Source of the DNA: Paracoccaceae bacterium
GTDB taxonomy: Bacteria > Pseudomonadota > Alphaproteobacteria > Rhodobacterales > Rhodobacteraceae
Direction of reading: 5' to 3'
Length of the DNA: 34,245 bases
NCBI GenBank assembly: GCA_026417295.1
Contig: JAOADN010000023.1
Coordinates: 1 to 34,245 of the forward strand
Shown: positions 18,067 to 26,300 of the stretch, in pieces
Layout: each line of letters starts with the position of its first letter
How positions within the stretch are numbered: position 1 is the first letter of the stretch
Notes under the pieces: generated by a model
Told to the model about the DNA's origin: nothing
Databases searched by the model: none
What the model saw: the letters and a program-made list of their open reading frames with translations, nothing else
Translations under genes and position numbers: made by a program

Positions 18067-19587
18067 TCAGGGCGGCAGCACCGTGAAGGGTGCGGTCGCA
18101 AGCACCTCGTAGTGGTCGTCCGCCATGAGGCGCACCTCGTATTCGCCGGGCTCGAGCACCTGGTAGTAGAGGTCGGGGCCGAGCGTCATCTCGCCTTCGA
18201 GCACGGCGCCGGTATAGGCGAAGGCGAGGTAGTTGTAGAGGTTCCAGTCGCCCCTGGCGTAGACGCCGATCCAGTCGAACCGGAAGCCGGGCGCCCCCGC
18301 CCAGCGCACGGTCATCGGCGCGCCGGACCTGACTGCGGGGGTCAGGACCTCGATCGAGGCGCGCCCGCCCTCGGGAACGACCGAGAACCGGGTGCGGGCG
18401 GCCTCGGCCCCGCCGACAAGCAGGACCGCGTCGTAGGGCCCCGGGTCGAGCCCATGGGTCGAGAAGGCGAAGGCGGACTGCCAGTAGGCAGCGATGCCGT
18501 CGACGCCGGTGAGGGCCTGCTCGACGCTTCCACCGCGCGGCACGATCACCGCGCCCCAGTCGGCGCGGCCGGGGCTGCTGGCGCGGACGAGGAAGGATCG
18601 ACCTGCCTCGACCAGACGCGGTTCGACGGCGATCAGGGCCGGGGCGTCGGCCGGAACGACGGCGAAGGTCGAGACGACGGCGCGATGATCCGACGGCCAG
18701 GGCGTGACGGCGATGTCGATGTCGGGATTGCCCGCCTCGCCCACCACCTGCGATCCGGTGGGCGTGGCATTGGCGGACCAGACGTAGTCGATGCGGTCCA
18801 TGACCTCGCCCTCCTGCGGGACCGGGTGCGGGAAACCGGGCGAGTAGGTCAGGCCCGGCCGGGCGACCGGATCGGGATGCACGGCGCGGAAGCTGTCGGT
18901 GAAGCCCGCCGCCTCCATCCGGGCCGGAACCGGCCAGTCCAGGGGGAACTTCACCGCGGGCCGGAGGGCGGCGACGGCCGCGGTCCAGTCCCGGCCCGAG
19001 GGCGAGTTGAAGTCGCCGGTGACGAAGACCGGCGCGCCCGTGGCCACCACGGGTTCGAGCGCGGCGGCAAGTGCCTCGACCTCGGGGATCCGGGCTTCTG
19101 CCTCGACGGCCAGAACCTCGTCAGGGCCGGCCGCCTGCTGCGCCGCGTTCGGGCCGTAGGGATCGGAGGTCAGGTGGACATTTGCCACCGCCACGACCTT
19201 GCCCGGGGCGACGAGTGCCCAGGCGTGGGCCGCATCGCTGTCGAGGCCGGCGAGGGAATAGACGGACTGTCCGGTCCCGGTGCGTTCGCCGAGCTTGGAG
19301 TCGAAGAGCGGGACACGGCTGATGATGTGGCGGCGCAGGTCCACATAGGGATAGCCCGCACGCGCCGCGATGACGGCCGTCATTCCGTCGGGCTCCTGCA
19401 GGCCGACGATGTCGGCATCGGCCGCGCGGATCGCCGCGACCGTGCGCTCCAGGCTGACCTGCGCGCCGCCATACCAGATGTTGTAGGTCATGATGCGAAG
19501 CGCGATCGCGTCCTCGGCCCTGGGCGCGCCCGTCAGGGCGATGGACAGGGCCAGCGCGACGGCCGGCGCCACGAAAGCGGGATTCAT
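18067..19587 (-). CDS. Secreted endonuclease/exonuclease/phosphatase-fold enzyme with C-terminal beta domains
   Basis: A 506-residue exported hydrolase. The signal peptide is MNPAFVAPAVALALSIALTG, with cleavage near APRAED. The EEP domain occupies about residues 28-295: IMTYNIWYGG, IVGLQEPDG, VANVHLTSDPYG, VFVTGDFNSPSGRDW, MDRIDYVW and WPSDHRAVV give the metal and phosphate ligands (Asn, Glu, His, Asp-x-Asn, Asp, and the final Asp-His). About 200 residues follow that look like two related beta-sandwich units. The last contains FRFDWIGVYARGD and EPGEYEVRLMADDHYEVL, a pattern that recalls SKICH-like domains. Substrates might be phospholipid, sugar-phosphate or nucleic acid; sequence alone does not say. 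It is divergent from the amino-acid-type binding protein. Confidence 0.87.
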   Translation of the reverse strand: MNPAFVAPAVALALSIALTGAPRAEDAIALRIMTYNIWYGGAQVSLERTVAAIRAADADIVGLQEPDGMTAVIAARAGYPYVDLRRHIISRVPLFDSKLGERTGTGQSVYSLAGLDSDAAHAWALVAPGKVVAVANVHLTSDPYGPNAAQQAAGPDEVLAVEAEARIPEVEALAAALEPVVATGAPVFVTGDFNSPSGRDWTAAVAALRPAVKFPLDWPVPARMEAAGFTDSFRAVHPDPVARPGLTYSPGFPHPVPQEGEVMDRIDYVWSANATPTGSQVVGEAGNPDIDIAVTPWPSDHRAVVSTFAVVPADAPALIAVEPRLVEAGRSFLVRASSPGRADWGAVIVPRGGSVEQALTGVDGIAAYWQSAFAFSTHGLDPGPYDAVLLVGGAEAARTRFSVVPEGGRASIEVLTPAVRSGAPMTVRWAGAPGFRFDWIGVYARGDWNLYNYLAFAYTGAVLEGEMTLGPDLYYQVLEPGEYEVRLMADDHYEVLATAPFTVLPP

Positions 19588-19757
19588 GCGGGGGACCCTT
19601 CCACATCAGCCAAGACGCGGACCAGTCTGCCACGATTCGGTCGCAGCACCGATGACAGGCCCGGCCCCGCGCCGCCGCGCAGCTGCGGCGCCCCGGCTGG
19701 ACAAACCCGGCCCGCCCCCCCTAACCTTCGCCGAGCGATTATCCGTGGGAGCTGCCA

Positions 19758-20543
19758 ATGAAACTGAGCCTTGCCCTTGCCGGCCTTGCCGCGCTGTTCG
19801 CGACCGGGGCCGCCGCACAGGACCTGCCCGATCTGGGCGGGCGCGAGATCACGGTCGTCACCGAGAATGCCTATCCGCCGCTGCAGTTCCTGGACAAGGA
19901 CGGCAAGGCGATCGGCTGGGAATACGACGCGATGGCAGAGATCGCCAGGCGGCTGAACGCCAAGGTGAAATACGAGAACACGAGCTGGGATGCGATGATC
20001 CCGGCGGTCAGCGAGGGCCAGTACGACATCGGCATGACCGGCATCACGATCAAGGACGACCGCAAGGAGAAGGTCGACTTCTCGGATCCCTACATGCGCT
20101 CGGAGATGCTGATGATGGTCAGGGGGGACGAGACGCGGTTCACCGACGCGGCGTCCTTCGCGGCCAATCCCGACCTGCTGATCGCCGCGCAGGCCGGCAC
20201 CTCGCCCTTCTACGTTGCCGTCTACAACGTGCTGGACGGGGACGAGGCCAACCCGCGCATCAAGCTGTTCGAGACCTTCGGCGCGGGGCTGGAAGCGCTG
20301 AAGGCGGGCGACGTGGACCTGATCCTTTCGGATTCGACGGCCGCGAACGGCTATGTCGAAGCCTCGGGCGGGGCCCTGAAGATCATCGGCGAGCCCCTGG
20401 GGACCGAGGACTTCGGCTTCATCTTTCCCAAGGGATCGGACCTTGTGGCGCCGGTCAATGCGGCCATCGCCAGCCTGAAGGCGGACGGGACGCTGGATGC
20501 GCTGAACAAGAAGTGGTTCCTCGACTACAAGATGGGCGAATGA
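19758..20543 (+). CDS. Amino-acid-type ABC transporter substrate-binding protein
   Basis: A 261-residue periplasmic binding protein of the SBP_bac_3 (polar amino acid) family. The signal peptide is [20 protein letters not shown], with cleavage before QDLP. Fold markers are [67 protein letters not shown], the D-L-I-L-S-D block in [14 protein letters not shown], and [12 protein letters not shown] with the final [19 protein letters not shown] lies 6 bases before the ATG. It is followed by a permease, with an intervening hairpin that overlaps the beginning of the intergenic space. The ligand is unknown; basic or polar amino acids are the usual cargo of the family. Confidence 0.92.
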   Translation: MKLSLALAGLAALFATGAAAQDLPDLGGREITVVTENAYPPLQFLDKDGKAIGWEYDAMAEIARRLNAKVKYENTSWDAMIPAVSEGQYDIGMTGITIKDDRKEKVDFSDPYMRSEMLMMVRGDETRFTDAASFAANPDLLIAAQAGTSPFYVAVYNVLDGDEANPRIKLFETFGAGLEALKAGDVDLILSDSTAANGYVEASGGALKIIGEPLGTEDFGFIFPKGSDLVAPVNAAIASLKADGTLDALNKKWFLDYKMGE

Positions 20544-20552
20544 CCGGACCAG

Positions 20553-20578
20553 CGCCCCGGCCTTGAATGGCCGGGGCG
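20553..20578 (+). other. Intercistronic hairpin between binding protein and permease
   Basis: The arms CGCCCCGGCC (20553-20562) and GGCCGGGGCG (20569-20578) pair over 10 bp with loop TTGAAT. The hairpin begins 10 bases after the binding-protein stop and has no T-run. It buries the ATG at 20567. It probably stabilises the upstream message or lowers read-through to the permease. Confidence 0.55.
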
Positions 20579-20584
20579 GCGCCG

Positions 20585-21391
20585 ATGCAGCCCGCACCCG
20601 GACAGGACAATGACTTTCCCTGGTGGCTGGTCGCGCTGGGCGCGATCGGGGCCTGGCTGTTCTGGGAAGTGCTGTCGGACGGGCTTTACCGCGACGTCCT
20701 GGCGAAGCTCATGCTCGGCGTGCAGATCACGCTTCTGGTGACGCTGGTCGCCTATGTCTCGGCCTGCGCGATCGGGCTGGCCCTGGCGCTGGCCAGCCGG
20801 TCACGGTACCTGGCCGTGCGGCAGGCGGCGCGGTTCTACATCGAGGTCGTGCGCGGGATCCCGATCCTGGTCCTGCTGCTCTACATCGCGTTCGTCTTCG
20901 CGCCCGTCGCCGTCGAGGGCTGGAACCTGGCGGCCGAGGCGCTGGGCCTTGACCCGATCCGGGCCCGCGATTTCCCGCTTCTGTGGCGGGCGGTCATCGC
21001 GCTGACCGTCGCCTATTCGGCATTCCTTGCCGAGATCTTCCGCGCCGGCCTGCAGGCGGTGGACAAGGGTCAGATCGAGGCCGCGCAGTCGCTGGGCCTG
21101 TCGCGCTGGATGACCTTTCGCCACGTCGTCTTTCCGCAGGCCTTCCGCGTCATCCTGCCGCCGCTGGGCAACGACCTGGTGGCGATGGTCAAGGACAGTT
21201 CGCTGGTCTCGGTCCTGGGGGTGAGCGACATCACGCAGCTGGGCAAGGTGATCGCGGCGGGCAACTTCCGCTATTTCGAGACCTACAACGTGGTCGCGCT
21301 TCTCTACCTGACCATGACGATCTCGCTGTCGCTGCTGGTGCGCCAGCTCGAGCGGCACCTCAGACGGCGCACCGGCGGCCGGGACGGCTGA
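20585..21391 (+). CDS. Amino-acid-type ABC transporter permease
   Basis: An inner-membrane permease of the HisM/GltK type, 268 residues from the ATG at 20585. An ATG at 20567 would add six residues, but it lies in a strong hairpin; neither has a good ribosome site. Family blocks are LMLGVQITLLVTLVAYVSA, FYIEVVRGIPILVLLLYIAF, AYSAFLAEIFRAGLQAVDKG with QIEAAQSLGLSRWMTFRHVV (the EAA loop), and NDLVAMVKDSSLVSVLGVSD. About five membrane spans are visible. It pairs with the binding protein upstream. No ATPase gene follows; the next gene is on the other strand, so the ATPase must come from elsewhere or be shared. Confidence 0.9.
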   Translation: MQPAPGQDNDFPWWLVALGAIGAWLFWEVLSDGLYRDVLAKLMLGVQITLLVTLVAYVSACAIGLALALASRSRYLAVRQAARFYIEVVRGIPILVLLLYIAFVFAPVAVEGWNLAAEALGLDPIRARDFPLLWRAVIALTVAYSAFLAEIFRAGLQAVDKGQIEAAQSLGLSRWMTFRHVVFPQAFRVILPPLGNDLVAMVKDSSLVSVLGVSDITQLGKVIAAGNFRYFETYNVVALLYLTMTISLSLLVRQLERHLRRRTGGRDG

Positions 21392-21394
21392 CGC

Positions 21395-22441
21395 TCAGGG
21401 AACCGGCGACCACATGACGGCCTCGACGGACGGGGCGCCCGTCGCCAGCATGACAAGCCGGTCGAAGCCGAGGGCGATGCCGCTGGCGGGCGGCATGGCG
21501 GAAAGGGCACGGAGGAAATCCTCGTCGAGCGGGTAGCGCTCTCCATGCACGCGCTGCTTCTCGTCCATCTCGGCCTCGAAGCGGCGGCGCTGCTCGGCGG
21601 CATCCGTGAGCTCGCCGAAGCCGTTGGCGAGTTCCACCCCGCAGGCGTAGAGCTCGAAGCGCTCGCTGACGCGCGGATCGTCGGCGGCACGGCGGGCGAG
21701 CGCCGCCTCGGCGGCGGGGTAGCGGTCGAGGATGGTGGCGCGGCCGGTGCCGAGGGCGGGCTCGATCCTTTCGCCGAGAAGGCGCGAGAACATGTCGGAC
21801 CAGGTGTCGCCCGGCGCCGTGCGGACCCCGGCGCGGGCAAGGGCGGCGCGCAGGGCGGCAGGATCGGGCGAGCCGTCGGGGCGGAGGGTGGCGAGAAGGT
21901 CGAAGCCGGCGGCACGGGCCACGGCATCGGCGACCGCGAGGCGTTCGGGCGGCGCCGCGGGATCGCAGGCGCGGTCGCGGAAGCGCAGCAAAGCGGCGCC
22001 GGCCTCGCGCGCGGCGATGGACATGAGGGCGCGGCAGTCCTCCATCAGCACCTCGTAGGGCTCATGCGCACGATACCATTCGAGCATGGTGAATTCGGGG
22101 GCGTGCAGGGCCCCGCGCTCGCGGTTCCGCCAGACATGGGCGAAGGCGAAGATGCGCGTCTCGCCGGCGGCCAGAAGCTTCTTCATGGCGAATTCGGGCG
22201 AGGTGTGCAGGTAGCGGCGGTGGGGCAGCCCGTCGTTCCCGACGGCCTGGGTGGCGAAGGCGTGCAGGTGCGCCTCGTTCCCGGGGCTGACGGCCAGCGC
22301 GGCGGGATCGACCTCGGTGAAGCCCCGGGCGGCGAACCAGTCCGCGATCGCATGCCGGATGCGGTTGCGGGCGAGCAGCAGCCCGCGCCTGTCGGCGTGG
22401 CGGGCGGGCGACCACCAGGGGGTGTCGGGCGTGCGTGTCAT
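21395..22441 (-). CDS. epmA: Elongation factor P lysine (beta-lysyl) ligase EpmA
   Basis: A 348-residue class II LysRS-like enzyme (GenX/PoxA/YjeA) that attaches (R)-beta-lysine to a lysine of EF-P. The anticodon-binding domain of true LysRS is absent, as expected. Visible blocks are SPARHADRRGLLLARNRIR, FTEVDPAALAVSPGNEAHLH, RRYLHTSPEFAMKKLLAAG, motif 2 FAHVWRNRERGALHAPEFTM with LEWYRAHEPYE, then LYACGVELANGFGELTDA, and motif 3 PPASGIALGFDRLVMLATG. The ATG at 22441 is chosen because upstream in-frame codons run into the promoter region of the divergent efp gene. It is convergent with the permease, with 3 bases between the stops. The pairing with efp confirms the call. Confidence 0.95.
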   Translation of the reverse strand: MTRTPDTPWWSPARHADRRGLLLARNRIRHAIADWFAARGFTEVDPAALAVSPGNEAHLHAFATQAVGNDGLPHRRYLHTSPEFAMKKLLAAGETRIFAFAHVWRNRERGALHAPEFTMLEWYRAHEPYEVLMEDCRALMSIAAREAGAALLRFRDRACDPAAPPERLAVADAVARAAGFDLLATLRPDGSPDPAALRAALARAGVRTAPGDTWSDMFSRLLGERIEPALGTGRATILDRYPAAEAALARRAADDPRVSERFELYACGVELANGFGELTDAAEQRRRFEAEMDEKQRVHGERYPLDEDFLRALSAMPPASGIALGFDRLVMLATGAPSVEAVMWSPVP

Positions 22442-22541
22442 GGCTATGGACTGGCGGTCGGGGGAATAATCGGCTAGGTGCGGCGGCGATCCGGGGCCGA
22501 GCCATAGGCCGCCCGCACACGAACCGCAAGGAAGCCAAGCC

Positions 22542-23108
22542 GTGAAAGTCATCGCCTCTTCGCTGCGCAAGGGCAACGTCGTCGAGATGGACGGCAAGCT
22601 CTATGTCGTCCTGTCCGCCACCAACTTCCATCCCGGCAAGGGCACGCCCACGACCAGCGTCGACATGCGCCGGATCGCCGACGGCGTGAAGGTCAGCGAG
22701 AGGTGGAAGACCACCGACCAGGTCGAGAAGGCGACGGTGGACGAGCGGGAATACGACTTTCTCTACGAGGACAGCGAGGGGTTCCACTTCATGAACCCCG
22801 AGACCTACGACCAGGTTACGGTGAGCCCCGATGTCGTGGGCGAGGGCAAGGTCTACCTGCAGGACGGGATGCGGGTCTTCCTGCAGACCTTCGAGGGCGC
22901 GGCGATCGCGATCACCTACCCGCAGAAGATCACCGTCGAGGTGACCGAGACCGAGCCGGTGGTCAAGGGGCAGACGGCCTCGTCGAGCTACAAGCCGGCG
23001 ATGACCTCGAACGGCCTGCGGGTGATGGTGCCGCCCCATATCGGCGCGGGCACCCGGATCGTCATCAACACCGACGACAATTCCTACGTCGAGCGCGCCA
23101 AGGACTGA
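22542..23108 (+). CDS. efp: Translation elongation factor P
   Basis: EF-P binds the ribosome between the P and E sites and relieves stalling at polyproline stretches. It is 188 residues, the normal length. The GTG start has AAGGA about 9 bases upstream. The KOW-like N-terminal domain contains [15 protein letters not shown], where K33 is the residue modified by EpmA. The middle domain has [18 protein letters not shown], and the C-terminal OB domain ends with [18 protein letters not shown]. It is divergent from epmA with 100 bases between the starts, and a hairpin terminator follows. The gene encoding the beta-lysine-forming aminomutase EpmB is not in this window. Confidence 0.97.
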   Translation: MKVIASSLRKGNVVEMDGKLYVVLSATNFHPGKGTPTTSVDMRRIADGVKVSERWKTTDQVEKATVDEREYDFLYEDSEGFHFMNPETYDQVTVSPDVVGEGKVYLQDGMRVFLQTFEGAAIAITYPQKITVEVTETEPVVKGQTASSSYKPAMTSNGLRVMVPPHIGAGTRIVINTDDNSYVERAKD

Positions 23109-23142
23109 GCCGCCCGGCCCCGGAGGGCCACCCGCGGGGGGA

Positions 23143-23166
23143 GTGTCCCACGATGGGACACCCCTT
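23143..23166 (+). terminator. Terminator downstream of efp
   Basis: The arms GTGTCCCA (23143-23150) and TGGGACAC (23154-23161) form a perfect 8-bp stem with loop CGA, followed by CCCCTT. It lies 34 bases after the efp stop. Confidence 0.75.
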
Positions 23167-23174
23167 CGGGCCAA

Positions 23175-23198
23175 GCGATTTCAATGGGTTGGAATCGC
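23175..23198. other. Second hairpin in the efp downstream region
   Basis: The arms GCGATTTCAA (23175-23184) and TTGGAATCGC (23189-23198) pair over 10 bp with one wobble and a TGGG loop. It is less GC-rich than everything around it. It may be the terminator of the minus-strand operon ending at 23277, or part of a small structured transcript. Confidence 0.5.
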
Positions 23199-23221
23199 TC
23201 TTAGGACTCCGTAAAGGATTC

Positions 23222-23236
23222 GTTCCCTTTATGTTC
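23222..23236. promoter_or_regulatory. Possible orphan LexA (SOS) box
   Basis: GTTC at 23222-23225 and GTTC at 23233-23236 are separated by exactly 7 bases, the direct-repeat form known for alphaproteobacterial and Rhodobacter LexA boxes. Three GANTC methylation sites precede it at 23192, 23205 and 23217. The site lies between convergent gene ends, so it has no obvious target gene. By my rough base-composition estimate about one such match per window is expected by chance, so confidence is low. Confidence 0.25.
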
Positions 23237-23276
23237 ACGTCCGTGCCGTCGCCGGCCGCGCCGTGCCGGCCTTGGG

Positions 23277-25349
23277 CTAGAGCAGTTCGGCGATCTCGCG
23301 CCGGAAGGGCAGCGCGTCGCCCGCGGGTCCGGCATCCATCTCCTCGGCGTAGCGCCGCCCCGCATAGGTCGCCCAGGCGATGGGGCCCGGCGCCTCGGCA
23401 TCGCCGATCGCCCTGACGGCGGCGATCCCGACCGCAGCCCATTCCGCCCGCCGCGCCCGCAGTTCGTCCCACAGCGGCGAGGCCGGCAGGCGCGAGGTGA
23501 CCATGACGACGGCCTCGCCCGACAGGTCGCGTTCACGCCCGGTATAGGTGCAGGCGAGCCGCGCGCCGCCCGGCCCGAAGGCGACCGGCGCGTGGGAGAG
23601 GTGCAGCGTGACGCCCCTTTCCAGCAGACGGGCCTGGATCAGGCCCTGTTCCAGCGTGTTGTCGGACCATTCCGCGACCATCGCCGAGGGCGTGACGAAA
23701 TCCACCCGGCAGCCCCGCGCGACGAGCAGCTCGGCCAGGACCGAGCCCATGTAGAAGTGATCGTCGTCATAGAGGATGACGGAGCCCCCCTCCGGCCCCT
23801 GCCCCGCCATCAGGTCGTCGGGGGTGAAGACGGGGATCCCCTCCTGCGGGACGGGCGACAGGTGGAAGCGGGCCACCGTGTCGGCCCGCCAGCGCGCGCC
23901 TGTCGCCACCGCGACCTGGGGAAAGCCCATGGCGAGCACGTCCTCGGCGGAAAGGCGGCTTTCGCGGTAGACCTCGACATTGGGCATCGGGGCGATCTGC
24001 CCGGTGCGGTAGTCGGCCACCCTGCCCCAGGCCGCGAGGCCCGGCAGGGTGCGTTCCGCCGCGACGCGGCCGCCGAGGACCCTTCCCGCCTCGGCCAGGG
24101 TCACCTGATAGCCGCGCCGCCCGAGCTGGAGCGCGGCCTCGAGGCCGGCCGGGCCGGCACCGACGACGAGCACGCGCCCGGTCGGGCCCTTCGGCCGGGC
24201 GCGTTCGGGATGCCAGCCCTTGCGCCATTCCTCCATGAAGGCGGTGTTCTGCGTGCAGCGGCTGAGCGCCCCCGTCTTGTCGCCCGAGACGCAGATGTTG
24301 CAGCCGATGCATTCGCGGATGTCCTCGATCCGGCCCTCCTCGATCTTGCGCGGCAGGAAGGGATCGGCGATCGAGGGGCGCGCCGCGCCGACAAGATCGA
24401 GGATGCCCTCGCGGATCTGGCGGACCATCGCGTCGGGGCTGGTGAAGCGCCCCACACCGACGACGGGCCGGGGCGTCAGCGCCTTCATCCCGCGCACGAG
24501 ATCCTCCTGCGCGCCCTCGTCGCTGAAACGCGAGGTGCCCGAGCAGGCGTGCCAGGAACCCTGGGCGAAGTCCCACAGGTCGGGGAGGTCCGCATGCATG
24601 GCCACGAAATCGCGCAGTTCGGCATTCGACAGGCCCTCGGGGCCGGGCTCGTGCAGCGACAGGCGCAGCGAGATGGCCAGTTCGCCCTTCACCGCCTCGC
24701 GGCAGTCCTCGACGAGTTCGCGGATGAAGCGGCCGCGGTTCGCGAGGCTGCCGCCGTATTCGTCCGTCCGGCGGTTGGTGGCCCGGCTGAGGAAGTGCTG
24801 GAGGATGCCGAAGCCGTGCGCGCCGTAGAGGCAGACGATGTCGAAGCCCGCGGCCCGGGCCCGGCGGAAGGCATTGGCGAACCAGCGGCGCAGGTCGCGG
24901 ATGTCCTCGCGGTCCATCGCGCGGGCCTGGACCGGATCGGGCGTGAAGGTCAGGATCGGGCCGGGCGAGACGGCGAGCGGCACCTCGCGGGTGTAGAAGT
25001 TCGGCCCGTTGATGCCGGAATAGGCCATCTGGATGCCGGCAAGCGCCCCGTGCGACTTCATCGCATCGGCCATGCGGGCGAGCGCGGGGATGTCGCGGTC
25101 GTCCCACAGGCGCTGTTCGATGAAGGGGGTGATCTCGGAGGAATGGTGGATCTCGGTCTGTTCGGTGAAGATCACGCCCCAGCCGCCCTCGGCCTTGGTC
25201 CGCCGCATCTCGGCCACGGCGGACGGGTCGCGGTAGCCGCCGCCGTTGCAGTGGGGCACCTGGAAGAAGCGGTTCTTCGCCACCTTGGGGCCGATGCGGA
25301 CGGGTTCGAAGAGGATGTCGTAGCGGGGATCGCGGCGGGTGTCTGGCAT
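23277..25349 (-). CDS. TMADH-family flavoprotein (FMN, 4Fe-4S; likely N-demethylase)
   Basis: A 690-residue enzyme of the trimethylamine dehydrogenase / old yellow enzyme family. The FMN barrel opens with YDILFEPVRIGPKVAKNRFF and holds C34 in VPHCNGGG, matching the cysteine that binds FMN covalently in TMADH. LYGAHGFGILQHFL keeps Tyr175 and His178 of the catalytic set. The cluster motif CIGCNICVSGDKTGALSRC gives C347, C350, C353 and C365. The C-terminal half has a dinucleotide fold (VLVVGAGPAGLEAALQLGRR), then IGDAEAPGPIAWATYAGRR. At the TMADH Tyr60 substrate position the residue is Q64, so trimethylamine itself is unlikely to be the exact substrate. Relatives include dimethylamine dehydrogenase and N-methylproline or dimethylglycine demethylases. 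The start lies 1 base after the LysR stop, so the two are translationally coupled. Confidence 0.88.
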   Translation of the reverse strand: MPDTRRDPRYDILFEPVRIGPKVAKNRFFQVPHCNGGGYRDPSAVAEMRRTKAEGGWGVIFTEQTEIHHSSEITPFIEQRLWDDRDIPALARMADAMKSHGALAGIQMAYSGINGPNFYTREVPLAVSPGPILTFTPDPVQARAMDREDIRDLRRWFANAFRRARAAGFDIVCLYGAHGFGILQHFLSRATNRRTDEYGGSLANRGRFIRELVEDCREAVKGELAISLRLSLHEPGPEGLSNAELRDFVAMHADLPDLWDFAQGSWHACSGTSRFSDEGAQEDLVRGMKALTPRPVVGVGRFTSPDAMVRQIREGILDLVGAARPSIADPFLPRKIEEGRIEDIRECIGCNICVSGDKTGALSRCTQNTAFMEEWRKGWHPERARPKGPTGRVLVVGAGPAGLEAALQLGRRGYQVTLAEAGRVLGGRVAAERTLPGLAAWGRVADYRTGQIAPMPNVEVYRESRLSAEDVLAMGFPQVAVATGARWRADTVARFHLSPVPQEGIPVFTPDDLMAGQGPEGGSVILYDDDHFYMGSVLAELLVARGCRVDFVTPSAMVAEWSDNTLEQGLIQARLLERGVTLHLSHAPVAFGPGGARLACTYTGRERDLSGEAVVMVTSRLPASPLWDELRARRAEWAAVGIAAVRAIGDAEAPGPIAWATYAGRRYAEEMDAGPAGDALPFRREIAELL

Positions 25350-25350
25350 C

Positions 25351-26295
25351 TCAGTCCGGTCCTCGGGCAGGGGCGCGGAGACCGGGGATCGAGCCCGGCG
25401 TGATCTCGGCGCGGCAATGGTCGGCGAAGGCGCGGACGTTGTGCGACGACAGCGCGCCGGGGCCGGGAAGCAGGCCCATCCGCATCGGGCGGATCGGTCC
25501 CGCGAGCGGGACGAAGGCAAGGCCGCGCCCGTCCGGCGCGCGGTCCGACACCGGGCGGAAATTGGCGATCGACCAGCCGAAGCCGTTGGCGACGAGGCCG
25601 CGCGCGACATCGAGGTCGCGCGTGCGCTCGGCGATCCGGGGCGTGAGGCCGGACCCGGCGAAGAAGGTCAGGAAATAGTCCGCGCTCATCGGCAGGTCGA
25701 GCAGGACGAGGGGCTCGGGGGCGAGGTCCGCCGGCCCGAGCGCGGCCCGCGCGGCCAGGGGATGGCCCTCGGGCAGGACCGCATGGGCGGGCAGCGTGAC
25801 GAGGGGGATGAAGTCGAGATCCGCCGGAAGCCCGAGGTCGTAGGTGAGCGCGATGTCGATCGCGGCGTCGCGCAGGCCCTCGAGGAGGCCGGCCTGGTCG
25901 TGCTCGACCTGGCTGAACTCGACGGCGGGATGGCGGTCCACGAAGCTGCGCCGGACCGCCGGCAGGACGGTCCTGGCGAAGGTGACGAGGCAGCCCACGG
26001 CCAGCCGGCCCTGGACGCTGCCGCGGATCTCGCCGGCATGATCGACGATGCGCGATGCCGCGGCGAGGACGGCGCGTGCATCGGCAAGGATGGCGCGGCC
26101 GGCGGGCGTGAGCGTCAGGCCCCTTGCATGGCGGCGCACGAAGAGCGGCAGGCCGAGATCGGCCTCGAGCTGGGCGATGGCGGCGGAGACGGAGGGCGGG
26201 GAGACGCGGGCGCGCGCCGCCGCCCCCGCGACCGTGCCGGTCTCGGCCACGGCCACGAGGTATTCGAGCTGGCGGAGGCTGAAGCGCAGGGGCAT
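25351..26295 (-). CDS. LysR-family transcriptional regulator
   Basis: A 314-residue regulator. The N-terminal winged helix-turn-helix is FSLRQLEYLVAVAETGTVAG, then AAARARVSPPSVSAAIAQLE and GLPLFVRRHARGLTLTPAGR, all typical for LysR proteins. The remainder is a two-lobed inducer-binding domain (GRLAVGCLVTFARTVLP, then LRDAAIDIALTYD and PLVLLDLPMSADYFLTFF). Unlike most LysR genes it is not divergent from its target. It sits inside a co-directional operon, 5 bases after DUF1028 and 1 base before the TMADH-like gene, so it may be autoregulated together with the whole operon. Its inducer is probably the substrate or an intermediate of that pathway. Confidence 0.93.
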   Translation of the reverse strand: MPLRFSLRQLEYLVAVAETGTVAGAAARARVSPPSVSAAIAQLEADLGLPLFVRRHARGLTLTPAGRAILADARAVLAAASRIVDHAGEIRGSVQGRLAVGCLVTFARTVLPAVRRSFVDRHPAVEFSQVEHDQAGLLEGLRDAAIDIALTYDLGLPADLDFIPLVTLPAHAVLPEGHPLAARAALGPADLAPEPLVLLDLPMSADYFLTFFAGSGLTPRIAERTRDLDVARGLVANGFGWSIANFRPVSDRAPDGRGLAFVPLAGPIRPMRMGLLPGPGALSSHNVRAFADHCRAEITPGSIPGLRAPARGPD

Positions 26296-26300
26296 GGCGG

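Noticed and set aside
23167-23240. A chromosome dimer resolution (dif) site in the low-GC island
   Set aside because: The palindrome does not have the XerC/XerD arm sequences or the 6-base central spacing, and no Xer gene is near.
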